Origin: Epiperipatus broadwayi
Taxonomy: Eukaryota; Onychophora; Udeonychophora; Euonychophora; Peripatidae
Reading direction: 5' to 3'
Length of the DNA stretch: 64,000 nt
Assembly (NCBI GenBank): GCA_028023455.1
Contig: JAQFVV010000027.1
Coordinates: forward strand, 9,669,845 to 9,733,844
Shown: in pieces, positions 38,001-53,000 of the stretch
How the letters are laid out: every line of letters begins with the position of its first letter
How positions within the stretch are numbered: the first letter of the stretch is position 1
Position numbers and translations under genes: made by a program
Notes under the pieces: generated by a model
What the model was told of the DNA's origin: nothing
Databases searched by the model: none
The model's input: the letters and a program-made list of their open reading frames with translations, nothing else

Positions 38001-41000
38001 GACTTCATTTAAAAAGAAGCTACAGTACATCACATCACATTATATAATACAGAAGTAAGTTGAAATAATTGAATGATAGATTGATAATTCTTAAAAATAT
38101 TTAAAAAATTAAGACCAAAGACATTATTTTTGTTATAGATTCATTTTGATTTTTTTTAAAAGAAATTAATTATTAATCACATACAGAATTTTGAAGATGT
38201 TATTTGAAACAATAATAGCATATATAGTTTGTGTGTGTGTGCGTATTTTTACATGCAATTGTGTTACACATGTACTGTTCACAACAGTCTAATAATATTT
38301 ATGTAGATTTATTTCAATTACTTACCTTGTATTGTATGTGAGAAATAATTCATCACCTCTTTGGACAAATTTGCCTGATTGATTACCTAAATTGTAATTA
38401 AACTTATTGTTGGAAGCTACTTGGCAAACCTAAAATATGTATACATAAATGAATATTATCATAATTGTTATGGGAATATATGTGCTCTTCATTTCATTTA
38501 AATTTGATAAAAGATGAAAAAAAAAGTTAATTTCAAGATAAAACTAACTCTTACCAGTCTTTAACCAACCAATGAGGGATGGTTTTATTTGCAGCCAGTT
38601 TCTCATTTCCCCTTTTATTAGATTACAAAATAAATCGAAATATGATAAGACTAGAAATTATTTGTATTTTATGACTAAATGATAAAATCTTTAAGTACTC
38701 ATTAATTTGAGATATTATTATTTCACACTGTTCTATAGATAGCAGGTTGAAACCTGTTAGCTGTTTACAGTATGATTTTTATAAAAACTTTTAAAATAGT
38801 AATAGTAATGTAAGAAAAAAATAAATAGTATTTTATAATCGCCTACTGCAGAGTCATCTAGGGTAAACTTAAGTAATGAATGAATAGTGCTAACCACCAC
38901 ATCTCTGAACTACCTTCTGATGATTAACCTTTGTGGAATGAAAAATATTGGATTTCCAATATCTGCATAGAAGCCACCTTTTATTTTTATTGAGCTAACC
39001 CAATCTAATGACTAGAAAGTATTCAAATATTCTTAAGATTTTGAATTCAAACCAATTGGCTTCCATAATTATATAGTTGCTATGTCGAAAATTGTATATT
39101 TTAACACTTTCTAGTATATAAGCTAACTGCGGGCAATAGTAATCTTTCAAAAAATTTTTAAAATGTATGAATATTTTCAAATCAATAGTTTGGACCCAAT
39201 AATTAAAATGAAAAAGCAATTGAATGGATATTTGCTATCTTTGTTCTTCATGAAAACTGACTGCCAAGAATAAGTTTGGGTTTGTTCTTAGTACTATCCA
39301 TCTGGTGAGCATTATTAGTCAAACTACCATAGATGGGTGTAGCAGAGGGAAGTAATGCTTCGGGAATTGTGTGATGCTTTGTTTTGATATACATCAATGT
39401 TTGTTAAAAGATTAAGGATGCCTTCATTTAGCTTACAAGTGAGGTCATTAAAATATATAGTTGCTTATTTAATGTCAGATCACTAGACAAGCAGATCAGT
39501 TTAGTTTCAAAACTTAAAGAGTATTAGAATATTTTCAAGATATACCCTTGAACAGTAGGATAGAAGTAAAAGTCAGCTGATAGATAACTATTTGCAATTC
39601 AGCACTTTTCACTGCTGAAGGGACCAAAATAACCAGAAACTAATCCAGCCTATGATTAGCACTGCCAACTGGAATTCGTTGATTACTCATGCTTACATCT
39701 AGAATGGTGAGAAGTGAATTACTGATATAAATGTACATTTTAAATGTAAGACAAGAAATAGCATCAAGTTCTGTTTTAGCATAACAGATGGTCAAAACAA
39801 TCTCATTAAATTAAAAAAAGAAAAATAATCGATATAAGAAGGATATAGTACAAATGGGGGGGGGGGGGGAACCCTAGTGATAAAGTCAAAAAATAATTTT
39901 ATTTAGTATGTCTTTAAAAGCTATTTCATTATGAAGTGAGATACAAAAATATGAACTAAAAGATATATCCTGGGTGCTATGTTTGTATCGATATTCTCTT
40001 CACTAGTGAAAAGAACTATATTTTATTACGATAATTTTTTTAAAAAATATATCAGTGCTTATATGATCAAACGAATTACCTTCTGGAATATGTCTGTGAA
40101 AATCTCTATACAAATATTAATTTCAGCTCATAAATAGTATAAACTCGAACATCTAAACTATTGTGGCAGATTAAGATATTTACTTATTTAATCATTAATC
40201 ATCATCATCAGTAATCAGCCATAAACAAGAATGGTCATTCTAAGTCCAAGAGAAAATATACATATATAAAGATGATAATAATATACTAGATAAGAGTTTT
40301 GCAAACATTATAGAAACCAATCTATAAATCACAAGTATGTCCACATATAGAATAAATGTTGGTTCTTTTCTGCAATAAACATTACTTTCTGAAAGACTTA
40401 AATGACAGAAGTAATTGTAGCTTTCCATCAAAAACAATTAACATTACCCTTCGTTAGAATACCATTGGGATGTTTATAACATAGTCTAAATTCCACAAAA
40501 ACCATACTCACATTCATTATAAAATATTTAAGAAGCATTGTTCACTTACTTCAGATACCTAACCTAACAAAGATGGCCTTTGCAGTACAGGGCTCCTTAG
40601 TATTATACGCGCATGCTGAAGGACATATTGATTTCTTACAATCTTGCCTCAGTATTTTTAGAATTTTATGAATCATTCTTTAAAATTTTTCTAATGCCTT
40701 TATATTGTATTGATAGGAAGTCCAAGTCTTACATCCATACAATAATTTTACATAAAAGGACAGCTCTGTATACAATTAATTTAGTTGCAGTAGTTATTTT
40801 ACTGCAATGAAATATCCCATAACTTAATTTGTTAAAAGCAATTGCATGTGCTTCACTTCAACATTGAAGTCCATCTTCCTATTTAAAAAGCTATCAAGAT
40901 ATTTAAATTGGCTTAAATTCTCAAATAAATAACCATTCAAGCTAAAGTTGTTGAAATTTTTTCTTCCATCACTGACTGATAAAGGATTCGTTTTTTTTTA

Positions 41001-44000
41001 AGCATTAGTTATTAAACCAAAGTCTTAATACATTGTATTCAAAACATTAGAACATCCTGTAGACTAATTTTGAATTGAGACAAAAATCCAAAAGATTTAG
41101 TTCATGTTTTTGTTTTTAATTGATTAAACTTAAAAATTCTCCCATTAAACCTGTAATGCATCTAGATTCTTAATTCATAAAACTGCCGTATAACTGTTCC
41201 AAGACCATTGTCATAAAAATTATTAGAATCAAAACACATACTTGTTTTTATATATTAGATTTCATTTAAAATGCCTCATATTTAAATTTATAGTAATGAC
41301 ACTTCCTCTCATTCTACCATGCAATAACCAGTATAATGTGAGTAAACTTTGGTGGACAAACAATTCATTTTAAACAGTAAACTAATATATAAATCATTCT
41401 TTTGATCCTGACCATTTTCTTGCTTTTGCATGATAAACAAAACCCATGTCTATGTTTTTTGATTCTTTAAAAACAATTCTGGTTCTCTGGGTAATTATTC
41501 ATCTATGACTGGAAGCAACCTACTCAACAAAGTCCTTGAAAGTACTTTTACTATTGTGGATAATAACGACAGATAATTACTGTAAAGTTGTCTATTCTAT
41601 TTTTAAAAATTGGAACAATGGAAGTATCCTTAAGATCAGACAGCATAACTTCATGCGTACATTCAATTCTTAAAAAATTACAATATTTAGAACGTAACCT
41701 ATCATCACCGTATTTTAATATTTCTCTCGGGATTGGTTCCATTTTTATGATTACAAAGAACTATTTTGATTTTATTAATCTGGATATCTTTGTTCAAATC
41801 TAAATGAATAGATAAAATGGACATATCATTAAAAGTCATCATCTCAATTTTTGCATCATTATTCAAAAGATGATCAAAATACTCTTTACGCCTGTTGTCA
41901 TCATATATGAGAGTACCATGGCCAGATTTAATAAGATTATGATACCATTTCTCAGATCCATATATTGCTTTCAAGGCATCAAAATAGATCTAGAATGGCC
42001 ATAATCAGTGAATATTTGCATCTTCTTTTTAGTTTTAATCCACCAATCATTTTAAAGTCTTTTTATTAGATATCGAACTTCTGCCTTCAGTTCTCAATAT
42101 TTATTATGAAGCTCCACAATTAATTTATTATAATGCTAAACAGAAAATGCTGTCTCATTTAAATCAAATTCATAATATCATTGTTAAAAAACCAGTCAGG
42201 ATTCTTCTTTTTAATCAACCCAAGAACAGATTTATTTGTATCCGTAACACATTCCTTAAAGGAATTCCATACTCCAGTAATATGACAACCCTGAAGATGT
42301 AAATTATCAATTTTAGCGTTTAATAGCCGTTGAAATTTAGTATGTATAGTAGATTCTTACAAAGAACAAACATCAACTTTCTTGTGAATATGATTGGAAT
42401 AATATCTATTTTGTAATGAAATTATCCATTTTAATCTTCCAAATCAATGATGTGTCCAATGTAAGCCCTCACATAATGTGAACTTTGACTTCTACTTGAA
42501 ATAAAATTTATTAAATGCTATTGATTTCACGTAGATGTGTTTATGATCTTTTACAGTAATTTTTCTGTGTTTGTGATAGTCAATCTATGTGATACGCAAA
42601 AATCTTATCTTTCACAAAATAAAAATAAAAAAGATATTTAAATGCTATTTGCTGTAACAATATTATACAGAAAGAAATCTCTGATCCTAACATTGGAACA
42701 TAAAATGAACATAGGTGCTATTAAGTAAGTCAAGTTTTAACACAGCCTTTCAATGAGATATCAAAATAATCCCAGAAATAGAATATGCTAGATTAGATTT
42801 CATAGCAAATCCGATACCATGCGTTCACCGATTGATTTGCTCTTCCAAAGAAGCTCATAGACATCCATCTATTCTATTAAACTTCCTTCCTTTGGAAGAT
42901 GAGTTTCACAAAGAATAATTTCACTGAATCTTAAATCTTGACAGTTCCTTATCCACCAGTACTAGCCTCCATTCTGGTCTTGAATTTGTATGAAGTAAAG
43001 TTTGCAGATTCCAAATACATTTATTTTTAAAAAAATAAGATTTGTAATATTTATCTTTAGTATGAAATACTACCACCAGTCTATCATAACTACTGATATT
43101 ATAATTATTACTCTCGCTATCACATTAATGAGTAGTCTTCTACGTGTGACAATATAGAGCCAAGTTGTGTGATGTAGGTAATTTTTAAATGTCTTTTTTA
43201 GGTCCCATTTTTGTAATAGACAGGAAAATCTTTAAAAAGGAATGCCTAAACATACCATCTTTGCCAAGCTGAAATTCCTGCCCTAAATTCAGTTCCAATA
43301 TAATTAATTAGTGATTATACTGCCTTGAATAAAGATCACACCCAACAACTGCCAACCTACTAAGCTTGCCATTCAGAATTGTATTCTTAATTCTCAAGGG
43401 CTTAAGCTAAAAAATGACAAAAGAGGGAGTTAGAGTCAAAAAATTATTGTGAATGTAGTTAAAGAATAGATACGTGATTGTATAAATACACTTGAACTAT
43501 CAGTTAGTGCAGCGAGATAACTAACAATGAGAAACTCAAGATGACTGGGCCCTGCACTAACTTAAGTGACTGAAGACAATAGGAAGAAGCGGGTGAGAGA
43601 AAAGTCAGTATTGGAAACAATACATAACCTCTAATAAGCCACCATCTTATTCTAGAAAATGGTATTATTGATAGCTAGCACATTGTTTACTGATTATTCA
43701 CATGATCACCATTCTTTATGCTTACACAAGCTATTAATACAGAGGCAAAACTCCCCATGCAGTAGCACCACTCAGTGCAAGCCAGAGTAATCAATGGATG
43801 CAAGAAGGCTTGCGCTAAAGATCCCATCTGGTGCCTACTCATCCAATGACCCTAGTTTCTAGCTTGTGGCTTTAAGCAGCAAGGAGACTTGGATCTGAGA
43901 CCGCCGCATATAGACTTTAGGATTTAATGCAACCTTCCAGCAACGACCTGTTATCTTTTTTGTTAACTATAGAACTTTGAGTCCAAAATCTGAGATCTAA

Positions 44001-47000
44001 GGCTTCTCACTGATGAAAGTCACAAGCTACACTAGTCTGGGGATATTAGATAAATAGGCATTAGGTGAGGATTTTATGCAGCCTTCTTGCATCTATTGAT
44101 TACTCGTGCTTGCATTGGGTGAAGCTACTATATGAAGAGTTTTGCCTCTGTGTTTACTGATTATTCATGACATTATTATTTGCCATCTGTTGACCCAAGT
44201 AATCATACCATATCTTACGGTTATTAATAAATAACTTTAAAAAGAATTTATATAATTTATTTAGACGAATTTATTTCTGGAATCCAAGTAATGATAACAT
44301 GTCGAGTGCTTATAGTCTGTTAAGTCTTTTATCCAGAATTTAAGTACATCATATCACTTGCTATCAAATTACCATGAAGATACTCTTAAAGTATGCATGG
44401 TGTAATTCTTGCATTAAATCCATTTTTAGCATTCTTTTCACTATTCCGAAAAAAACATAACTGAAAACTCTCAATCAATACTCTTTTTAAAAGACTGAAA
44501 AATGATAAAATAAATAGTAAGGTACATAAAAAAAGAATAAAATCTTATTAAAAACAGATAAAAACTAAAGATTATCTTCACTGAAATTCTATATGTTTAG
44601 AATGCATCTTAATTGTTTACTTTAAATACAGTTGGATATTATAATTCAAAATATTCCCCAACTATTGAGTAAAATGTGTATGCATACGCAGCGTGTGACA
44701 GTGAAAAGGTGATTGGTTTTCTCTCTCCAAGCTGCTTGCAGCAATATCTTCGAATGGACACATCTACTACATAATCACACAGCCTAGCTATTTGCCACAA
44801 AAATTTTAACACAGTAGCATAGCTGTATTGTGAATTATAGCAGAAAAAATGACGGCATGTCTTGTGTCTTAACAATGCACTAACGTTAACTTTATTTTAA
44901 AGTGAGCAAACTTACTAATGAAACATTTAAAATGATTCAAATTATGTATGATAGTGAAGCCATGAGTTGTAAGAATATTCTCAATAGTTTTGCAAGATTT
45001 TGTGATGGCAACATGAGCACTGAAGATGATCCACAAAGATAAAAAATACATTGTCACATTTCTTGATTTAGATCTGCAAGTCCATTAAAATGTTCTGGTA
45101 GTAGATAAACTATGACATTATGTACCACAGACATTGACTCATAGATGGTGTGTGTATATACCATATACAATTTTACTATCACATTAATTATATATATTTA
45201 AAATATTAGGATTAATATTGATTATGGTGAATATGTAAGATTTTTTTTAATATAAACAATTTTATCTGTAACTTATTATAAACAAGACAAAACTCTCTCC
45301 ATACAGTAGTGCCACCCTGTGCTAAACAGAGTAATCAATGGATGCCAGAAGGCTTGTGCATAAAATCCCTATCTAATGCCTACTCATCCAATATCCCAAG
45401 ATTAGTTTCTGGCTTGTGACCATCGTCAGTGAGGAGCCTTGGATCTGAGAGCACTGCACCTAGATCTTGGGATCTAATTGCTGGAGGGTTGCATTAGAAG
45501 CCTTCTGGCATCCATTGATTACTCTGTTTAGCACAGGGTGGCACTACTGTATGGAGAGAGTTTTGCCTTGTTTATAAACAATTGTGCTAGTATGAAATAG
45601 TGATCATGTGTAACTTATAACAATAATAATTTTGATTTTATAAAAAAAAAAAATTTTTTTGATATTTATTTGCTTTGAATAAACTTTACACTTTAAATGA
45701 TCTCTAAAACATGAAAGATTTATATGTGAGAGAAAGTAAGTCAAATGTAAATTCCATTTTTAAAAGAAAGCTAATAATGAAAACGGAAAAAAACCATACT
45801 GTGAAAAGCGATGGATTGAGAATTTACTATATAAACATTATAACGGTACAGACAATGACGCATCACATATTTAATTTTAAGGTCAGAAAACTTAAACTTT
45901 CTCCTATATCTATCCATATGTGTATGTAAAATTCGTTATCTTTTTTGTTCTCGTTTGTAATAAATTGGCCAAAACATTTTTAATGTTGACTAATAAAAAG
46001 ATTTATTATACGTATTTATTTTTATTAAACGTAGCTGAGCATGAATATGGTTTCCAAACTTTTAAAGTGCGCTCAGCTACATTTAATAAAAATAAATACA
46101 TATAACAAACCTTTTCTTTATTTTAGCCGATGTTAGAAATGTTTCAGCAAATTTAATACATCCATATGATAAAAAACTAAAATAGTCTTTACATAGCCCA
46201 ATGCAAAGGGCACCCCAAAAGTTCCTCATAAAAGCACACTCACACACATATTCATATTAAATAATTAATCTAACAAAGATTGATATAAACAACTAATGGT
46301 AACTACCTTTTAATATTTATTGAGCTGGCTTGCATCTACATTTAGACGGTCTCAAGATATTTAATTATACAAATCACATGAACAATCAATTATATCCACT
46401 CTATTTATTGGACATTATTTACACTAAACTGTACTTTAAATCCTATACTTATCATTATAATCAAATAAATAAATAAATGTAACAAATATTTAGTATCTAC
46501 GTCTATATAAAATTTACAATATATAATCAAGTCAAATAATTTTTTTACTTTGGGGAAATATATATATTCTAGCACGTGTGCGGCGCAACTATCTATTTTG
46601 TAATACCACTTTATAGCTTTTGGGAACAGTTGCGTCGCACACGTGCTAGAATATATAATTAAATAATTCAAAAATATATATATATAAATTACAAATATTT
46701 TATTTTTATAAATACTGTTTACATTAATTTCTTATATCTTCCAACTATTTAAGAAAACCCACTTTCCTCCCAATTTTGCTGTATCTTTAACTGTATTTAC
46801 ATATTTATCCAAATTTTCCTGAATATATAACGTTTCATAATATATTTTCTTAAGATAATCTTTTACATAATTTATAATAGACTTTATATTTTGTTCACAT
46901 TTCATTTTGTGTTCTGTACATAAATAATGTAAGTATGGTCCGATCTCATATCTTTTTTTATTAATAGTTCTATCATGTTCCTTATCTCTCTCAATTGCTA

Positions 47001-50000
47001 TTCTTCCTATCTGTCCTATATATACTTTATTGCGATTTTCATAGCCAATTTTATAAACCAACCCCGCCTTCCTATTAACATCACTTAACTTTTTTGCATT
47101 ATATAACGTACCCAAACATTTATTATTTCTCCAAGCTACTTTTACATTATTGGTAATTTTTCTTTCAGTAATCTTTTATATACTTTTTTCTGAATATGAA
47201 ATAGACATCCATTTATTATCTTTATACTTATTCCTACTATTACCATTTTCTCTATCTATTTTATTATCAAAAATCCTTTCAATTTCCTTCCTTTGATAAC
47301 CTATTTCCACGTAATCATTTTCCATCTCTAATTTCTATGCATACACCTCTTTTTTTAATCAAATGCAAACATATGAGATCAGAACCATATTTACATTATT
47401 TAGATACAGGGCATAAAATGAAATGTGACGAAAATATAAAGACTATAAAATATGTAAAAGATTACCGATATATCATGAAACATTATATATTCAGGAAATT
47501 TGGATGTGTAAATATAATTAAAAGTCCAGCAAAAATGCAAGGAAAGTGGGCTTTGTTAAATAGTTGGAATATATAGGAAATTAATGTAAATTATTTCACC
47601 CACATCATTCATTCAGACATCGTATATAGTAATTTAAAGTGATGGTTCCATCCTCACGCTTTACTTGCCAGTACTTCAGATTTGCTCATATATAAGCATT
47701 TGAGTCATAGGAATAAGAGGATTCCTTTTATTCCTGCATAAATACTATATCTTGTATTGGTGAGAAAGTATTCATTTATTATTAACACTCGCAAAGCGTA
47801 TGCACAATTAGCTTAAAAAAGGCTGATATTTGAATGTATACAATTGTAAACATACGCTATATAAAATAAATGCTTATTTACATATGATTAAGTTTCAGTT
47901 GGAAAGACGTTTAGTAAATTCTAGACAATTTCACCCACGTCATTCATTCAGACATCGTACATAGTAATTTAAAGTGACGGTTCCATCCTCATGCTTTACT
48001 TGCCAGTACTTCAGATTTGCTCATATATAAGCATTTGAGTCATAGGAATAAGAGGATTCCTTTTATTCCTGCATAAATACTATATCTTGTATTGGTGAGA
48101 AAGTATTCATTTATTATTAACACTCGCAAAGCGTATGCACAATTAGCTTAAAAAAGGCTGATATTTGAATGTATTAATTATATATTGTAAATTATATATA
48201 TATATATGTAGATGTTGAAAATTTGTTAAATTTATTTATTTATTTGATTATAATGTAAGAGTATAGGATTTAAAGTATAATTTACTGTAAATAATGTCCA
48301 ATAGATGGAGTGGATATAATTTGATTAAGCATGTGATTTGTATAATTAAATATCTTGAGAAGATTTAAATATAGACGAAAGCCAGTTCTATAAGTATTAA
48401 AATATAGTTATCATTAGTCGTTTATTTCAATCTTTGTTAGATTGATTATTTAATTTATATATATATATATTGCAACGTTTATTTATATACGTTGCAAAAA
48501 TATTGGCATTTGGTAAAAGCTAAAAAAATAAAAGTAAATTTAGATTTTTTTTTGACTAATTTTTTTTTTAAAAAAAAAAAAAAAAACGTACAATGAAAGT
48601 TAAATTATTCTTCCGTATTTTTTTAATGTAATTAGAAATAAAAGTTAGAATTGGAGAGAACAAAAGACACATATTACCAATCTAGATAAGAGAAAGTAGA
48701 AATATTTCAACTAATTAAAGATGGCAGAATTATGCTGAAAAAAATAAAGACTTTGTAACATAAATTTTATAAAGAATATATAAGATTATCAACGTATATT
48801 TTGACAAACAAAAGATATGCGCAGAAGTCTGAAAACTGGACCTCTAGTATAAAAAGGAGGGATTCGGTTGGAGGAACGTCTTGGTTTTGCCTGATATTCT
48901 TTTGGTTGGTTTTGGATTAAAGAATCCAGACCACTCTACGATGAAAAAGTTCTTCATACGAGAGTAGACCGGAGCTTTAGCTGTCATCGTTACAGATGGA
49001 CACCAGAGAAGTTACGCGACTAGCCTATGGAACCAGCACCTAATCAAAGGCCGTGAGCTCATTTTAACCCCGAAAAACTATGCATAGTTATCTACAACCA
49101 GCGTGAATTCACTAAAACTTACCGGTAAGACTACTTATTCCTGATTGTGACAAAATTAAGCGTTTACAAACAAGTCTTAAAATAATCCCGATATAGACAT
49201 TAATTTTCTTATTAAAGAGACTTTTGTTTAAATAATTTTATACAAGATCTTGGAAATGAATTGTAATAAGTGAACATTATTAAATTACTTTATCCAACTG
49301 TTTTTTATAAATTGATTCATGTTCTATCCAGTTTAGTTAATTCGTAATTTAACTTACAAATATTTTTAGTTTGTTGGAATAAAAGAGATTTTACTTTTAT
49401 CAATATTTTTCATTGTGCGTTATTAATAATAGTTATTAATTATTATTGAATTTATTAATATTATTTTAGTGATGTTTAAATATATAATTTACCTTTGCCA
49501 ATGTGTTTAATAAATTCCAGGAATAATAATATTTTAAAAAAATAATTCTCATTACGGTATGACGCAATACCGATTAGTTTAAAAGTTTTTTTTTTTTTAT
49601 TTGCGAGATGTGCTGGCGACAGATTTCAGCGATCTCTTTAGAATAAAAGGACCTGGCGCCCATATTGAATAAATTAAAAGCTGATCTCATCAATAGCATA
49701 ATTCTCAACAATTAATAGGCCGAGTTTGATCAGGAAATATAGTTATGTTTTTTTAGAAATAGAAATACAACTTTCTTCTTTTCGACTTAACTTGATCAAC
49801 TCGTGCGCAGTTTATATCAGCGTGTAGAGACCTAGCAAAACGGAAAACGTTATAATATATTGCAAAATTATGGGCAAATAAATTATTTTGAATATTTGGC
49901 TATTATAGTTACATATTCATATATATATAATTATACATAATATTTAATTTCGACTTTTCTTAAAATAAATGAAACTAAAATTACTTACAAAAACCTTTTG

Positions 50001-53000
50001 AAAGCATTCAAAGGTTGTGTCGCTCCCATTTATAAATGGCTTACATGGATTAAAGAGATAATTATAATCTTGTCCTTGTTTTTCTACATATCTAGACAAA
50101 AAAAATATCATAGTATTAATAATTAAACTTCTCATAATGATGTATAAAAAACTGTAATAGCAAAAAATAAATGTTAAGCCTATTATGTGATAAATATTAA
50201 ACTAAGATATAAAACAATAAGTGCTTTTGATTGGTCAATAAAATTAGAAAAATAAAATCAAATATATATATATATAACAGTAACAAGATCACACACCTCC
50301 AAGCCCAATTCTCTTTATCCTACTCCAGAATCGTATACTGTAAGTTTTAATAATTAATGGACACTAGATAATATAATTCTGTAATATCTAAAATACTGAG
50401 ACTCATTTCTATTCTTAGTTTTCTTGTGCCCATTAAATAAATTAAAGCCAAAACTTGATCTCATAATGGGGATATTTTAGTGTAATACCATTTGGTGTCC
50501 ATTGATTACTCAAACCTTAAATGGATGAATCTGAAGAGAATTGCTCTTGGATATATACTTTAGTATAGCACTCATTGGTGATGTTTTATGTTATCACAAA
50601 ACGCAAATAGTAAAGTACTTGAAGCGTGATTAATAAAATTTGAGAACGTGATTAATCCGCAACTAATAGCGTTCTCTTCATGACGGCATTCATAGTTCCA
50701 AAAAATAATTTTTCATTAATTTTATGCACATAATAATGACTTTTTTTATTTGAGGGGGTAGGGGATCATAGAGATAGTTAAAGCACAAAACTCATTGAAG
50801 CACGAGTAAATAATACATTAAGTCAAAACCTCGAGTCAAGAGAGTCAATTGCGTTTGGAAAAATTGTTCAAAAAAACCCAATGATTTCAAACATATTGCA
50901 ATCATAATTCACTTTTGATATCATTATTTAATACTCGTATAAAATATACAAGTTTAGAAAATAAAACAGACTTATATTAGTTCATTTCAAGATTAAAGTC
51001 CTTCTCCAGACAAAACAAAAGAATATGAGACAGCATTAGTCATAAGGCTTGCCAGTAGCAGAGTAGTAAGATTGATTGTTATTCTATATTTTACCTCCAG
51101 GCTAAAGATACCCATTTACTGATCTACAATGAATGATTAGTTACCTAAGAAAAAATCTCATACCTAATTGGAAACTGAAACAAATGTTAAAGTTTTACTC
51201 AACTCAAATGGTCACATTTCTCCACTTGGCGGATTAACAATATGAACGTACAGGTTCATAAGCAATACACGGATTTAAAACAGTGATCAACAAACTTAAT
51301 GACTGGAGGATTAAAATTCCTAAAAAGATGGGAGACATTTATGATCATCATCACTTTAGATCTTTTTCCTGATGAATGAAAGTAAGACACGAAGCTGAAT
51401 GATGATAAAATTTCTATTAAATCGGTAGATAGAATTCTTTTATATACACTATAGATATTATTTTAATCTGAGAGATAAGGACTTTGGTCACACGGAACAA
51501 AAATGACCTTTCTTATTGCTATATCTACTCTATTCACTTAGTTTTAGATGACGTTATAAATCTTAATAAAATTATATATTTCTGGAAAATTATAAAAATG
51601 GAATGGCCCAGGTCTTGATGAAACATTTGGAGAAATTTTAAAATGTGATGGCAATAGGTTAGCTTCTGAACTACTGGAATTTTCTAGGACTATATGGACC
51701 CATAAATATATGCTGTCTAATTTTAAAGATGCCTTTATTATTACAATTTTTAAAAACAACGGAATAGAAAAGGCTGCGATAATTATTGTAGAATATCATT
51801 GTTATCCCACTACATACTTTGTTGAATAGGTTGTTTTTAATCGTAGATGACTGAACATCACAGTTCTGTGTCATTTGTTGCAGGGATACAGCAGTAAATT
51901 CTTGAGCTCAAGGTCCATAAATTATGGTTGTCTGTCACTTGCACTTTTTTTGAACTGCTGAGCAATGGTCATTCGATTATTACTCTCATTTAGCGATTAT
52001 CATAGACTCAGCGTGATTTTAACAAATCACAAACATTTTATTATCAAGCAAATGTATGAAAAAGTATAGTGAATAAAGGTGTGATTTATTTACTGTTTTT
52101 ATCTACTTTGCCACTGCATTTGACTTAGGTAATTAAAAAGTATGTGAGCGATTATTTGAAAATAGCTATTGTCCATCAAAGTTGACTCTAACATAATGAT
52201 ATAAAAGGAAGCTTTATTATTGCTAGTATAAAATGAGACATTTAATATGAACACTGGACTTGAACAAGAATGTGCACCAGCTCAAACTTTTTGGCCCACC
52301 TTTATAGTAGTGACTTTTATATAAGTGTACAGGTAGATCCACAATGAAGATCTAAATATGAAACAAAGGGTCAATACTGGGTTTTCTAATTTGAAATGAT
52401 TAAAAAAAAACCAAGAACTTCATCTTCTTGATTTCTAGATTTACAGAATGCTAATAAGATATCGTTGCCATCACAAAAGTTGAACCACAGAAAATTCTTA
52501 ATGTTTTAAGTAAGCTTTGTATTAAAACTAAATTTAAAAAATATAACATGTTAATATAACTATATTTAATTAAGAAGTTCATTAGTTATAAAACTTGCAA
52601 ATACTTAAGGAAAGGCTTTAACCTTTGGCACCGCACTCTCTGAATATATTTGAACGCTAGAGGGACCTCGCCAAATCTTGACACAATCTTACGACTTTAC
52701 AAAGTTAAGAGTAGTTGTCTTATCTTTAACCTAACTTTCTAATTAAATAGACGAATCTGAAGCATCTTGATTTGAGAGCGTGAAGCTGTTGATTTCTTCA
52801 CTGTTTAAGTCCACTATTTCTTTTATAAACTAACATTCGTGAATTCTTGCGATTTACAACAAAGTAGTTTTTAAGATCTTTATTCTTAGAAATCTATAAG
52901 CTAATTAAAGTTGTATATATATATGTAAAAAAAATAGTGGACTTAAACAGTGAAGAAAACAGCTTCACGCTCTCAAATCAAGATGCTTCTGATTCGCCTA

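Larger units (their letters stand above)
46255..48462 (-). mobile_element. Penelope-like element 2 with inverted tails and nested insertions
   Basis: The minus strand encodes a PLE connector and GIY-YIG nuclease (47332-46732) with a 3' tail to about 46255. The same C-terminus and tail recur on the plus strand (47350-47576, then about 48180-48462), giving inverted arms as in PLE 1. The left arm is split by the palindrome at 46560-46657, the right arm by the duplicated foldback fragment at 47597-48178. Both arms end at a GTTAGATT(A/G)ATTATTTAAT block. No RT palm remains. Confidence 0.75.

Noticed and set aside
44639-44875. 78-codon minus-strand frame with several cysteines
   Set aside because: It lies antisense to the leader of the mariner HTH relic and has no similarity to known proteins.
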